Shown: in pieces, positions 9,854 through 19,598 of the stretch
Position numbering within the stretch: the stretch's first letter is position 1
How the letters are laid out: every line of letters starts with the position of its first letter
Assembly: GCA_035295745.1 (NCBI GenBank)
Contig: DATGIL010000096.1
Span: 36,117 to 100,116 of the forward strand
DNA from: JAIQFL01 sp035295745
GTDB taxonomy: Bacteria > Acidobacteriota > Terriglobia > Bryobacterales > Bryobacteraceae
DNA: 64,000 bases
Direction: 5' to 3'
Translations under genes and position numbers: made by a program
The notes under the pieces: model-generated
Database searches by the model: none
What the model was told of the DNA's origin: nothing
Seen by the model: the letters and a program-made list of their open reading frames with translations, nothing else

Positions 9854-12800
9854 CTACCAGTTCAGGCGTCCGCCGATCACAATGATGCGGTTATTGTTGG
9901 CGCCACCCGCGCCGGTGAAGCGTCCGAAAGTGGCGGAATCGATGCTGGAATCAATCGTAGCGCCCGAAAAGTCGGGATGGTTGGTGGAGTTGAGCCAGTC
10001 CGTCCGCAACTCGAAATTGATTCGCTCGGTGACACGGAACTGCTTCGTCAGGCTTGCATCCAGATTGAAGAAGTTTGGACTGGTGAAGAACGTCTGCGCC
10101 AGATTCCCGAGTGTGCCCGGCAGGGGATTCTGCAAGATCACACCTCCCTGCCCGGACTGCGCGAACAGCGTGCTTCGCGCGGCAACCGAGGGCGTGAGGG
10201 AGGCGATACTCGGATCTGGAATCTGTTTGAAGTTGCAGAAGTAGCAGGCGCCACTCCCGTTGAACTGCAGTTGCCCGGTGGCCTTCGATAGCGGCCCGGT
10301 GACGTCTGGCGTCTGCCCGGTGGTGAATTGATTAAAGGTCGAAACCGGCGCCGTCACCGTAAACGGAACTCCGGAAGTCCACGTCAGGATGCCGCCCACT
10401 TTCCATCCGCCCAGAATGCCATCCACCACGCGATTCGCATTGCGCATCATCGCGCGGCCATGTCCGAAGGGCAGCTCGTAGATGCCGTTGCTCTTGAAGA
10501 CATGGGTCCGGTTGAACGTCATGATGCGCTTGTCGAAGCCGCGGTCCTGCGGATTGCGGTAGTTGTTGTCGTAATACTGCGTGCCGCCCAGTTCGTTCTC
10601 GCCCAGCGCCTTGCTGAAGGTGTAACTTCCCTGGTAGACCCACCCGTGCCCGAAGCGCTTATCGTATTCCACCTGGAGCGCATGGTACGTGGAATTCGCG
10701 TTGTTGCCCACCAGGTACACGTTGGCAAACTGCGGGTTGGTCGAGATGAAATTCTGCGGCAGTCCGGCAGCCGTTAACAGGCCGCCATTTACATTCGTGC
10801 CAGTGGGGGTAGTGTTGATGAAGTTGGCAAATGCCCCTACATTCCCATTTGCCAGGTATGCGGCGATCGTGGAATTCGCACGGGCGTAGTCCGACCCGCG
10901 TACCGTAGTCCCGTTCACCACACCTTGCCCGGCTACGGTTAGACCCGCAAAGAGCTGGTCGAACAGCGGCGCCTGGCCCCCCGCTCGCGTGATGTTGAAC
11001 GCCTGCAGAATGCCGTTCGCACCGATCACATCCGTATCCAGATTGACGCCGCTCAGCAGCCTGGTTCCCTTGGTTCCGACATAGCGGACGCTGAGCACGG
11101 AATCCTTGCTGATCTCACGCTGCAGCGAGAAGTTCCAATTCTGGTAATACTGATTGCGCAGGCCGGTGTCGAACACGCGCAGTGTCTGCGTGCGGTCCGT
11201 GAGCGGCACGGTCGCGAGCGCCTGACCGGGATTGAAAGGCAGCGCGACGTTGCCCAGGTTCATCAACGCTCCGGACTGGAAGGTGATGGTAGTATTCAGT
11301 CCCGGATTGCTGCCTACTTCTGTGTCCGCATTGCGCAGCGAGTTGCGATCCGAAGACATGGCGTAACCCGCGCGGAGAACGGTTTTGTTCAATTTGTCGA
11401 TGGCCCAACTCAAACCCACGCCCGGCAGGAAGGTGTTGTATTGCGGGTTGTAGATCTGGGTGGAAGGGTTCGGTGAACGCGGTCCGACCACTTCCAATTG
11501 GGTGAGAGAACCGCCGGTGGCTCCGGGTGTGAATGCCGAAGCGTACGAAGTGCCGCTGATGCCGAAAGCGCCGGCCGATCCATTGGTCGGGATCACCGCC
11601 CGGCCGTCCGCTTCGAACGGCGGGCTGTAGTACTCGTAGCGCACCCCCAGATTCAGCGTGACGCTGTGGGACACTTTCCAGTCGTCCTTGAAGAAGCCAC
11701 TGTACTCGTGCTGGCGCCAGTCGCGGCGATCGGTCTCCCCCGGGATGTACGACGGGTTCTTGCCTCCCGCGGAGTTGAAGGATTGTTCCCAGCCGTTCAG
11801 CGAGCCCGAAAGATCGCCTAGCAGGTTCTGCGCCGCCGTCGAATTTGCTCCGATCCCGGCGATGGTGGTGATGTTGGCAAATGGAACGCTACCGGCGCCG
11901 ATGATCGCGTCGGGAAGAACGTAGAAGGAGTTGTAGCCGTTGGAGCTGTCGAAATAAATCTGCACTCCGCCTTTGAAAGCGTGGCGGCCCTTCAGCCACG
12001 TGACGCTGTCGGCAAGCTGGTAAAGCGGCGAGGTGCGCCCCTGTGGTGCATTGTTGGCCGTGTACTCGTTGGTGATGGTGGTGAAGGTAAAGAAGAACGG
12101 CTGATTGCCGACATGCGGCAGCACCGAGCTTTCGTTGGGATAGAACGGACCCGTGAAACCGGCCTCGTAGTAGTTCACCCCTGCGCGAAATTCGTTGAGC
12201 AGAGTGGGGCGGATATTGGTTGTGGCCGAAAAGGTGTAGAGGTAGTTCGAGTGGAATCCGGTGTCGCTCGGCTGTAGAGGGTACACCTGGCCCCGATAGC
12301 CGTTGAACTGGTTCACCTGGTTTGCTTGCATCGAAAAGGCAAGCCGGGTACTGGGCGTCAGCGTGTGATCGATCTTCACGTTGTAGAGGTTGAAATTGTT
12401 GGTGCCGGGCTCCTGCCAGTAGAATCCGGCCGTGTTCAGACCATCGCCACGCTGGAAGTTATTCGGGAGCGGCACGTCTTTGAGGGCGAGCGCGACGTTA
12501 TTCGTGGGATCGGGTCCCAGGCGATTCGGGTCGCGTCCGAAAATACTCACGCTCTGCAACGGACCGCTTGCCGCGCCCGGCTGGACCGGATTGCCGTTGA
12601 GATCGACGGTGGGGACGGCGGCGGTAGCGTTCCCATTCTGTACTCCTGGATAGAAACGGAAGATGCCCTGGCGGGCGGTCGCGGTCAACACCGTGTCGTT
12701 GATCGCCGTGTTGGTTTTCTGGCGCTGCCCTTCATAAAGGAAGAAGACGAAGGTCCGGTTCTTGATGATGGGCGCTCCGGCACGCACGCCGAATTGATTG

Positions 12801-13630
12801 CGGATCAGAAAATTGCGAGGCGCCGCGAGACTGCCGTCCGGCTTGGTGCCGAGCTGATTGTTGAACCAGGTATTCGCACTGAGTGCCGTGACGCGATTGA
12901 ATTCGAAGGCGCTGCCGTGAATTTCGTTGGTGCCCGAACGCGAGATCATCTGGACCTGCGCCATTCCGCGGCCGAACTCGGCGTCGACGGGAGCCGTGCT
13001 CACGCGAAATTCCGCCACCAGGTCCACGCCGGCGACCGCGGTGGTGTTGCCGCTATTCCATCCGCCGTTATAGCGCGTCTCCTGAATATTCATCCCGTCG
13101 AGCATGACGTTCTGCGACTGCGACCTTACGCCATTGAAGTTGTCGCCGATCACGCCGGGCTGCAGGGCGATCAGCGACCCCGCATCCAGGTTCTGCAACG
13201 GGAGCTCCTGAATCTTCTGCAGCGAGACTACGTTCGTTACGGAGCTATTCACGGCTTCGAGCGGGCTGCTGGTGGCTTCGACCGTCACGGATTCCGCCGA
13301 GGTGCCGACTTCGAGTTTGAGGTCGACGCTGATTCTGGAGCCGACGTCGAGTTGAACGGCGGAGGCGACTGCCTTGCGAAATCCCGTAAGTTCGGCACTT
13401 ACTGTATATTCGCCAGGTAAAAGCGAGGGGAAAATGTAAATCCCCGAATCGTTACTGATGGTTGACAATACGACACCCGTCTTAACGTTAGTCGCCGTCA
13501 CGCTCGCCTTCGGGATTGCTGCCCCGGAAGAGTCGAGAATAGATCCATAAATGGATGCGTTAGTAGTTTGTGCGCTTCCAATCGTGCTGATCAGAAAAAA
13601 CACGCAAGCGAATGCAATGCGTTGAGTCAT
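9854..13630 (-). CDS. Oar-like TonB-dependent transporter, first gene of a transporter-peptidase operon
   Basis: The 1258-residue protein has a signal peptide (MTQRIAFACVFFLISTIGSA), a carboxypeptidase-regulatory domain (about 25-110, with GSILDSSGAAIPKASV), a plug domain (QKIQELPLQNLDAGSL region, about 130-260) and a large beta-barrel ending in GGRLNW. It is an outer-membrane receptor-transporter expected to depend on TonB/ExbB/ExbD energy, none of which is encoded here. A GGGGGCTGGG ribosome site precedes the ATG. The gene heads an operon with two S9 peptidases. A candidate promoter with a dyad symmetry lies about 180 bases upstream. The neighbours suggest a peptide-derived substrate, which is inference. 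Confidence 0.93.
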   Translation of the reverse strand: MTQRIAFACVFFLISTIGSAQTTNASIYGSILDSSGAAIPKASVTATNVKTGVVLSTISNDSGIYIFPSLLPGEYTVSAELTGFRKAVASAVQLDVGSRISVDLKLEVGTSAESVTVEATSSPLEAVNSSVTNVVSLQKIQELPLQNLDAGSLIALQPGVIGDNFNGVRSQSQNVMLDGMNIQETRYNGGWNSGNTTAVAGVDLVAEFRVSTAPVDAEFGRGMAQVQMISRSGTNEIHGSAFEFNRVTALSANTWFNNQLGTKPDGSLAAPRNFLIRNQFGVRAGAPIIKNRTFVFFLYEGQRQKTNTAINDTVLTATARQGIFRFYPGVQNGNATAAVPTVDLNGNPVQPGAASGPLQSVSIFGRDPNRLGPDPTNNVALALKDVPLPNNFQRGDGLNTAGFYWQEPGTNNFNLYNVKIDHTLTPSTRLAFSMQANQVNQFNGYRGQVYPLQPSDTGFHSNYLYTFSATTNIRPTLLNEFRAGVNYYEAGFTGPFYPNESSVLPHVGNQPFFFTFTTITNEYTANNAPQGRTSPLYQLADSVTWLKGRHAFKGGVQIYFDSSNGYNSFYVLPDAIIGAGSVPFANITTIAGIGANSTAAQNLLGDLSGSLNGWEQSFNSAGGKNPSYIPGETDRRDWRQHEYSGFFKDDWKVSHSVTLNLGVRYEYYSPPFEADGRAVIPTNGSAGAFGISGTSYASAFTPGATGGSLTQLEVVGPRSPNPSTQIYNPQYNTFLPGVGLSWAIDKLNKTVLRAGYAMSSDRNSLRNADTEVGSNPGLNTTITFQSGALMNLGNVALPFNPGQALATVPLTDRTQTLRVFDTGLRNQYYQNWNFSLQREISKDSVLSVRYVGTKGTRLLSGVNLDTDVIGANGILQAFNITRAGGQAPLFDQLFAGLTVAGQGVVNGTTVRGSDYARANSTIAAYLANGNVGAFANFINTTPTGTNVNGGLLTAAGLPQNFISTNPQFANVYLVGNNANSTYHALQVEYDKRFGHGWVYQGSYTFSKALGENELGGTQYYDNNYRNPQDRGFDKRIMTFNRTHVFKSNGIYELPFGHGRAMMRNANRVVDGILGGWKVGGILTWTSGVPFTVTAPVSTFNQFTTGQTPDVTGPLSKATGQLQFNGSGACYFCNFKQIPDPSIASLTPSVAARSTLFAQSGQGGVILQNPLPGTLGNLAQTFFTSPNFFNLDASLTKQFRVTERINFELRTDWLNSTNHPDFSGATIDSSIDSATFGRFTGAGGANNNRIIVIGGRLNW

Positions 13631-13813
13631 CCCAGCCCCCTGTCCTCGGCCCTATCCCGAACGGTCGAGAAAGCTAGCAAATGGTGTGCGTAGCCGCGTA
13701 GTGAATTGGAGTGGCGGGCGAAAGGGTGAATCCGCGCGCCTCAACCCCGATAGGCGCAGACATGGCGCGCCGTCCTCAAATCTTCTGGCACGGCTTGTAA
13801 AATGTGAATGAAG

Positions 13814-13842
13814 TATATAACTTGCATTACATGAATTGCAAG
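13814..13842 (-). promoter_or_regulatory. Candidate sigma-70 promoter with operator-like dyad for the transporter-S9 operon
   Basis: On the minus strand a TTGCAA -35 element (13836-13841) and a TATATA -10 element (13814-13819) are 16 bases apart. The -35 and spacer lie inside a 22-base near-palindrome (13821-13842) with arms CTTGCA and TGCAAG and a central CATG; 18 of 22 positions are symmetric. This would place the transcript start about 177 bases before the transporter ATG. The dyad over the promoter suggests repression or activation by a dimeric regulator. Confidence 0.5.
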
Positions 13843-13852
13843 CGATTTAAGC

Positions 13853-13876
13853 CGTGGCGCAAACACTCCGGTTTGC
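13853..13876. repeat. Dispersed palindromic repeat, copy 1
   Basis: The sequence begins CGTGGCGCAAA and forms a hairpin with arms GCAAAC (13859-13864) and GTTTGC (13871-13876) around a 6-base loop. It continues into CGCGTCG. The same element occurs at 44034-44061, where the arms read GCAAAG and CTTTGC. The stem base pair is changed on both sides while pairing is kept, which supports a conserved structure. Confidence 0.5.
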
Positions 13877-13977
13877 CGCGTCGAGACTCTCTCGGCGCTT
13901 TTTCGAGTGATCTCCCGCAGGCCGTTGTAACTGCACTTACTACCTATCAGGCGCGGTTGTCGTTCGCTCCAGGCCCG

Positions 13978-16203
13978 TCAGCGCATACGTGTCGCGGCCT
14001 CGCGAAGGCGCGGGTCGGGACTCTGTGCGGCGATCTCGAAATGCGATCGCGCCTCCTGAAGGTCTCCCCTTGCGGCTAGCATCTGACCGAGTTGGAACTG
14101 CGCTTCGTAAAGATCGCGCTGCAGTTCCACAGCCTTTCTCAGATGCCCCTCGGCGTCCGCGTTCAGGCCTTTCATTCCGAGAATCCGTCCGAGATCGGCA
14201 TGAGCCCGCGCGTGCTTCGGATTGAGTCGCAGCGTGGACTCCAGTTGTTGCTGGGCCTCGGCGAACCGGCCGCTCGCCGCCAAAGCTTCCGCAAGATCGA
14301 AATGCGCCTCCGTGTTCGACGGGTCGCCGCTTACGGCAACTTGCAGGTGGAAGAGTGCCTGCCGAAGATCGCCGGAAGACGCCAGCAGATTTCCCAAATT
14401 GACCTGCGCCTCAATCAAATCGGGCTGGACACGGACCGCCTCGCGGAAGGCACCTTCAGCACCCTGCTGATCGCCTTTACGCGCCCGTACCAGCCCGAGA
14501 ATGTTGTGCGCCGCCGCCAGGCCGGGGTCGATTGCGATCGCTTGGTGCAGCACCAGTTCGGCCTGGTCCAGGCTGCCCTGCTGCAGGTAGACATTGCCCA
14601 GATCCGCAAGTGCGCCGGCATCGCGCGGAAACTTTTCCAGGATCTGCGCCGCCCGCGCGAGTTGTCCGGAATCGGCGAGAGCCGCGCCCAATTCTCTCCC
14701 GGCGGCGCGATACGAGGAGCGGTGTTGCAGCGCGGTTTCCAACCATGGAATCGCCTGATCCAGCTTGCCCGCATTGCGGAAGGCGCGCCCGAGCTCGAAA
14801 TACGGCTCGGCATCTTGGGGATGAAAACGCTCGATAGCGCCCTGCAGGCTGGCAATGCCCACCTCCGGATTCGCTCTCTGGCGTGCCTGCGCGACCGCAC
14901 GATACAATTCCGCATCCCCAGACGCCAGGCGGGCCGGATCATACACGGCGACATCGCCGCGATAGGCCAGTGCAGCGTCGTGAACTTCCGCGAGCGGGGC
15001 CAGCAGATCGCCCGCGGGCTTCTGTCGCCGAATGTAATGATCGGTCATCACCGCGTGCACGACGTCCTGCGCGCGGCGCTTCGGCATGTGGCACGCGAGG
15101 CAGTGCGCGAATGCCGGCCGCGCCGCCCCAGTGGCCTCTCGATGGGCCGAGCCGTGGCAGTTCCGGCAGACCGCCTCGTATCGCGCCACGGCGTCCGTTC
15201 CCCGCGATACCTCATGCGGGTTGTGACAAGTGGTGCAGGTCATCTGGCTTTTCTGGAAGCACGCGGATTGCGCCAGCCGATAGGCGGCGTGATCAATCTC
15301 GAACCGGTCCCCTGGAGAAGCGAAGTCGAAATACACCGCGAAGTCGCCCAGCGGCTGACCGGGCCGGTACGAGAATGGCCCGCGGCCGTAGCGGCGGATC
15401 GAGTCCGGCGAATGGATCGCGGTAGTCTGCAGATGGCATTGCATACAGACCTCCAGTTGCTGCCGACGGTCGAGGCGTGCGGGATTCACAATCGCCTTCC
15501 GAATCGCCTCCGGCTGTGCGCGCGACGTGGCCGCTGCAACGTGCGCACTGCCCGGACCGTGGCATCGCTGGCAGTCAATTCCATCGGGAATCGGCTCGGC
15601 GAAAATCGGCTCCTCGTCACCTACCGCCCCAGCGGCGGGATAGGCATTGTGGCAGAAGAAGCACTCGTAGTAGATGGCGCGGCGGAAATCCGAAGGATCC
15701 GGGCGATCATACCCCGGGCTCATCGCCCAATAGCCATTCTTCTCCGCGTACCACGTGACCGGCAACTCCACCAGCTTTCCTTCGGCCGTTCGATGCAGAT
15801 AGCTGCGGGCATGGTTTCCCGACCCGATGACGTAATCCACCGTCATCTCTACGAAGTTCGCGGGCTTGCCCGCAAATCCCGCCTGGCGGCGCTCCTGGAA
15901 CCACTTTCCGTCGCGGCTCGACATCTTGTAGGCACGGCCCGAAGCGCGGTGCACGAATTCGTTCCGCACGCTGTAGTCCTCCACCGTGCCTTCCGCCCGT
16001 GGCCGATGAAACGACTGCCCCATTCCTGTCGACGCGTAGCTCTTCGCAATCGCCGGGTGACAGCCCGCGCAAAGCGCGGGATTCACATACTCCGCCTCCG
16101 GAAGGCTGCGCGACTTCGCAGTACGGCATCCGCTCGCATAGAAAGCGGTACTGCATGCGATGCCGGCGGCGGCCAGAAAAACCTTGCGGCTCACGACGTG
16201 CAT
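13978..16203 (-). CDS. Seven-haem c-type cytochrome fused to C-terminal TPR repeats
   Basis: The 741-residue exported protein has an N-terminal signal region with a possible weak lipobox (YASGC). Seven CxxCH haem-binding motifs follow in order: CAGCH, CFFCH, CQRCH, CMQCH, CTTCH, CRNCH and CLACH, within the first ~390 residues. The arrangement resembles the cytochrome c554/NapC-NrfA-like multihaem fold. Residues from about 440 to the end are tetratricopeptide repeats (for example AEPYFELGRAFRNAGKLDQA and NTEAHFDLAEALAASGRFAE). It should carry out periplasmic electron transfer, with the TPR part binding a partner. No other respiratory gene adjoins it. It diverges from the Hsp70 gene with only 57 bases between them. 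Partner and redox substrate cannot be deduced. Confidence 0.9.
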   Translation of the reverse strand: MHVVSRKVFLAAAGIACSTAFYASGCRTAKSRSLPEAEYVNPALCAGCHPAIAKSYASTGMGQSFHRPRAEGTVEDYSVRNEFVHRASGRAYKMSSRDGKWFQERRQAGFAGKPANFVEMTVDYVIGSGNHARSYLHRTAEGKLVELPVTWYAEKNGYWAMSPGYDRPDPSDFRRAIYYECFFCHNAYPAAGAVGDEEPIFAEPIPDGIDCQRCHGPGSAHVAAATSRAQPEAIRKAIVNPARLDRRQQLEVCMQCHLQTTAIHSPDSIRRYGRGPFSYRPGQPLGDFAVYFDFASPGDRFEIDHAAYRLAQSACFQKSQMTCTTCHNPHEVSRGTDAVARYEAVCRNCHGSAHREATGAARPAFAHCLACHMPKRRAQDVVHAVMTDHYIRRQKPAGDLLAPLAEVHDAALAYRGDVAVYDPARLASGDAELYRAVAQARQRANPEVGIASLQGAIERFHPQDAEPYFELGRAFRNAGKLDQAIPWLETALQHRSSYRAAGRELGAALADSGQLARAAQILEKFPRDAGALADLGNVYLQQGSLDQAELVLHQAIAIDPGLAAAHNILGLVRARKGDQQGAEGAFREAVRVQPDLIEAQVNLGNLLASSGDLRQALFHLQVAVSGDPSNTEAHFDLAEALAASGRFAEAQQQLESTLRLNPKHARAHADLGRILGMKGLNADAEGHLRKAVELQRDLYEAQFQLGQMLAARGDLQEARSHFEIAAQSPDPRLREAATRMR

Positions 16204-16260
16204 TCTCCATTGTAGATTCCTCTCTCATCCACCAGTCATCCTCACGTAAGCTGGAAGAGT

Positions 16261-18903
16261 ATGAAGATCGGCATCGACCTCGGCACCACCAACTCCGCCC
16301 TGGCCTACATCGACGAACGCGAAGCCGAGGATCGCGATTTCCCTCCGCTGCACATCTTTGAGACACCACAACTGGTGGCCGCAGGACGCGTCGAGGCGCG
16401 CCGCACGCTGCCCTCGTTCCTATACCTGGACGATCCTCAGCCCATCGGCGTCTATGCTCGCGAGCAGGGGACCATCGTGCCCACTCGCCTGGTGCACTCC
16501 GCCAAGTCGTGGCTCTCCAATCCCGATGTCGACCGCACCGCCAAGATTCTCCCCTGGGATTCGCAGGAGACCGGACGCGTCCTGTCTCCGGTGGATGTCT
16601 CTTCGCGTTTCATCGCGAAATTCCGCGAGGAGTGGGACAAAGCCAAGGGCATTCCGCTCGCGACCCAGGACATCGTTCTCACCGTCCCCGCCTCGTTCGA
16701 CGAGGAGGCGCGCGAACTCACTGTGATGGCCGCGCGCGAAGCCGGCCTCGAGAAACTCACGTTGCTCGAGGAGCCCGCCGCCGCCTTCTACTCCTGGATC
16801 GCCAATAATCTGGCGCAGTCCCGCAAGAAGCTGTTCGACGGACAGATCGTCCTGGTCTGCGATGTCGGCGGCGGCACCAGCGACTTCAGCCTCATCCGCG
16901 TCTCTCGCGAAGGCGACCTGGTGAATTTCACCCGCACTGCCGTCGGCAAACACCTCCTCCTCGGCGGCGACAATCTCGACCTCACACTCGGCTGGCTCGT
17001 CGAGAACAAACTTGGCGTCCCCCTCTCCATCCGGCAGCGTTCCGGACTGCGCCGCCAGTGTTCCGCCGCTAAAGAAAAGCTGCTCAACGATCCCAACCTC
17101 CAGAGCGTCGAGATCACTGTCCTGGGCGCAGGATCGTCCCTGATCGGCAGATCACTCAAGACCGAGATCCGGCGCGAGGAGGCCCTCGAACTCGCGCTCG
17201 AAGGCTTCCTGCCATTCTCCACACGGGGCGAAGCGCCCAAAGACGAGAAGCGCAGCCTGTTCCGCGAACTGGGACTGCCCTACGTCTCCGACCCAGCCAT
17301 CACGCGCCACCTCAACGCCTTCCTCGAGCCCACCGGCCAGGTGCCCGACGCCATCCTCTTCAACGGCGGCTTCTTCATCCCCGAGATCCTTCGCGACCGT
17401 GTGGCCGATGTGGTGGGGAGTTGGTACGGCCGCCGGCCCGAGATCCTGGAGAATGTCGATCTCGACCTCGCCGTCGCCCGCGGAGCGGCCTACTACTCGT
17501 ACGTGCGGTCCACCGGAAGCGGTGTGCTGGTGCGCGGCGGCCTTCCACGCACTTACTACATCGCGCTGGGCGAGCCGCGCGACGGCAAGTTCTCTGCGAT
17601 CTGCCTGGTGCCGCGAGGCGCCGAAGAGGGCTCGGCTATCGAAGTCGATAACGACGCATTGCAATTGGTGGCTAATCGGCCGGTCTCCTTTCGCCTTTAT
17701 AGCTCGCTCACGCGCACCGAGGATGGTCTGGGCAGCGTGATCGAATTCGCGGCCGATGACGAATCGCTGCATCGCCACGCTCCGCTGAATGCGGTAATCC
17801 GCTTCGGAAAAAAGGCCGAGGAGCGCCTGATCCCCGTCAAGCTCGGCGCGCGGCTCACGGAATTGGGCACGCTCGAAACCTGGTGCGACTCGAAGATCAG
17901 CGAGAATCGCTGGAATCTGCAGTTCGAACTGCGGAAGCAGGCAGCGGCTCAACCCATTGAGCGCAAGGCCGCGGCTGTGGTTAGCGAGCAGGCACTCAAG
18001 AACTCGCTGGCGTTGATCGAGTCGGTATTCTCGCCCAGCGCGAAGTCGCCTGTGCCACCCGAAGAGGTGCCGTCGAAACTCGAACAGACCATGGGGCTCG
18101 GGAAGAACAGTTGGCCCCTCTCCGCGATCCGGCAGATGGCGGACGCGTTCCTGGCGGTGTCGGACGGCCGCAAAAAGAGTCCGGCCTACGAGGCGCGCTG
18201 GCTCAATCTCTGCGGCTTCTGCATGCGGCCGGGTTTCGGGTACCCAGGCGACGATTTTCGCATCGAGCAGGCACGCCGCGTCTACTCGGGCGGCATCACC
18301 TACGGCAACCAGGTGCAGTGCGAAATCGACTGGTGGATCTATTGGGGGCGGCTTGCCGGTGGCTTGAATCGCAATCAACAGACCGACGTCTACCAGCGGC
18401 TCTCAAGCTTCCTGCTGCCGCGCGGCAACAAGAAACCGCAGCGGATCAATTCCGGACTACTGCGCGAGATGTGGCGCACCGCAGCCAGTATGGAACTGCT
18501 GCCCATCGGCACCAAGACGGAGCTCGGTGAGGCGCTCGTGAAGCGCGTGAAGGCAGGCGACTACAAGGAGAGCGAACTCTGGTGCCTGCAACGCCTGGGC
18601 GCGCGCAAACTCTTCTACGGTCCCATCAATCTGGTGGTGCCTCCGGCGACCGTGACGCGATGGGTGGAAGCGTTGCTCAAGATCGCAAACGCCGGGGATG
18701 CACTCGCGGGAATGGCGCGCAGCACCGAAGATCCCACGCGAGATTTGCCGGCCGCTACCCGCGATGCCGTTCGCAGCAGGCTGACAGCACTGCCGCACGC
18801 CGACCGCCTGGTGGCCGCGTTCGAAGGCGAAGAAGAAGACGATCGCACGCTGGGCCGCATCTTCGGAGAAGAACTCCCCTCAGGCCTGGTGCTGGCGGAG
18901 TAG
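16261..18903 (+). CDS. Atypical Hsp70/DnaK-family protein with extended C-terminus
   Basis: The N-terminal half is an Hsp70-type ATPase. The phosphate-1 loop is IGIDLGTTNSALA (residues 3-15) and the phosphate-2 loop is VCDVGGGTSDFSLI (about 200-213). A substrate-binding-like region follows. The protein then continues to 880 residues with a long alpha-helical C-terminus, instead of the short EEVD-like tail of DnaK (about 640 residues). I recall such C-termini as the DUF3731 type of Hsp70-like proteins. A GGAAGAG ribosome site supports the ATG. No dnaJ or grpE is adjacent, so it is not the housekeeping DnaK locus. It probably acts as a specialised chaperone or ATP-dependent scaffold in the cytoplasm. 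Confidence 0.9.
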   Translation: MKIGIDLGTTNSALAYIDEREAEDRDFPPLHIFETPQLVAAGRVEARRTLPSFLYLDDPQPIGVYAREQGTIVPTRLVHSAKSWLSNPDVDRTAKILPWDSQETGRVLSPVDVSSRFIAKFREEWDKAKGIPLATQDIVLTVPASFDEEARELTVMAAREAGLEKLTLLEEPAAAFYSWIANNLAQSRKKLFDGQIVLVCDVGGGTSDFSLIRVSREGDLVNFTRTAVGKHLLLGGDNLDLTLGWLVENKLGVPLSIRQRSGLRRQCSAAKEKLLNDPNLQSVEITVLGAGSSLIGRSLKTEIRREEALELALEGFLPFSTRGEAPKDEKRSLFRELGLPYVSDPAITRHLNAFLEPTGQVPDAILFNGGFFIPEILRDRVADVVGSWYGRRPEILENVDLDLAVARGAAYYSYVRSTGSGVLVRGGLPRTYYIALGEPRDGKFSAICLVPRGAEEGSAIEVDNDALQLVANRPVSFRLYSSLTRTEDGLGSVIEFAADDESLHRHAPLNAVIRFGKKAEERLIPVKLGARLTELGTLETWCDSKISENRWNLQFELRKQAAAQPIERKAAAVVSEQALKNSLALIESVFSPSAKSPVPPEEVPSKLEQTMGLGKNSWPLSAIRQMADAFLAVSDGRKKSPAYEARWLNLCGFCMRPGFGYPGDDFRIEQARRVYSGGITYGNQVQCEIDWWIYWGRLAGGLNRNQQTDVYQRLSSFLLPRGNKKPQRINSGLLREMWRTAASMELLPIGTKTELGEALVKRVKAGDYKESELWCLQRLGARKLFYGPINLVVPPATVTRWVEALLKIANAGDALAGMARSTEDPTRDLPAATRDAVRSRLTALPHADRLVAAFEGEEEDDRTLGRIFGEELPSGLVLAE

Positions 18904-18924
18904 GACCCGCCGCCTTTACGGGTC
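18904..18924 (+). terminator. Possible weak transcription terminator after the Hsp70 gene
   Basis: Perfect 6-base arms GACCCG (18904-18909) and CGGGTC (18919-18924) enclose a 9-base loop directly after the Hsp70 stop codon. No uridine run follows, so intrinsic termination is uncertain. Confidence 0.3.
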
Positions 18925-19021
18925 GGACGCATTTCATCCCTCTATGTCCTTCCGGCAAGGGTGCGTGACGCCCGGTAGCCGGCATTGTTAGGGTAAGACA
19001 GTCGCCGAGGGACGACTGACT

Positions 19022-19548
19022 ACTTCGAACTTTCCCGACCAATGTCGCTACGTGCTGCAGACATTAGGCGAGGTATACGGCTACGATGCCGAAGCCCGGG
19101 AGCGAGAACTGAATCCGGAAGAGCGGCTTCGATTCCATCAGGAGCACAGCCAGCCACTCATGAACCAACTCCATGCCTGGCTGGAGGCCCAGTTCGCCGA
19201 GCGGAAGGCGGAGCCCAACTCCGGCTTGGGAAAGGCGATCACGTATCTGCTGCGGCACTGGAAGGGGGGTGACGTCGTTCTTGAGAGAACTTCGAGCACC
19301 TCTTGACAACAACCTGGTCGAGAGGTCATTGAAACGGCGGTTCTACATCGGAAAAACGCCTTGTTCTATCGGACCTTGAACAGGGCGCAAGTGGGCGACC
19401 TGTTCATGAGCCTGATTCATACGGCGGAGTTGTGCGGCGCCAACTCGTTCGACTATCTCACCGAACTGCAGCGGCACGCCCAGGAGTTGGCGGTCAACCC
19501 TGCGGAATGGATGCCGTGGAACTACCGGGAGAGTATAGGTGCCAGATC
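19022..19548 (+). pseudogene. IS66-family transposase remnant (C-terminal part, two frameshifts)
   Basis: Translation from 19022 gives NFPDQCRYVLQTLGEVYGYD and then the IS66 signature series AEPNSGLGKAITYLLRHW, APLDNNLVERSLKR, HRKNALFYRTLN, YLTELQRHAQEL and EWMPWNY. These are spread over two frames. The first shift is near a run of six G residues at about 19265 and the second near 19340, where the reading frame returns. Only the catalytic C-terminal third of a transposase of about 500 residues is present, and no start codon or left end remains. It is a dead insertion-sequence fragment marking an old insertion between the Hsp70 and HEAT-repeat genes. Confidence 0.85.
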
Positions 19549-19598
19549 GACCGAACGAGGTGCCGTGACATCCAGCCAGGATGTTAACGTAAACGTGC

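Larger units (their letters stand above)
13631..13977. other. Intergenic region with promoter, dyad and palindromic repeat
   Basis: This is a 347-base non-coding stretch between the 3' end of the cytochrome-TPR gene and the start of the transporter operon. It holds the candidate minus-strand promoter at 13814-13841 and a dispersed palindromic repeat copy at 13853-13876. Small open frames here have no ribosome site and no protein-like composition, so I do not call a gene. Confidence 0.6.

Noticed and set aside
7244..10291. A 1015-codon plus-strand open frame opposite the large S9 peptidase and the end of the transporter
   Set aside because: It spans two genes on the other strand and is rich in Arg/His with no domain. 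It is a shadow caused by the high-GC third codon positions.
13804..14079. Small plus-strand frame in the intergenic region before the cytochrome gene
   Set aside because: No ribosome site, overlaps the promoter dyad and the 3' end of the cytochrome gene, no protein-like composition.
14092..16215. A 707-codon plus-strand frame opposite the cytochrome-TPR gene
   Set aside because: The minus strand has seven CxxCH motifs and TPRs; the plus frame has no recognisable feature.
17152..18378. A 408-codon minus-strand frame opposite the Hsp70 gene
   Set aside because: Shadow of a clear Hsp70; no independent start signal.
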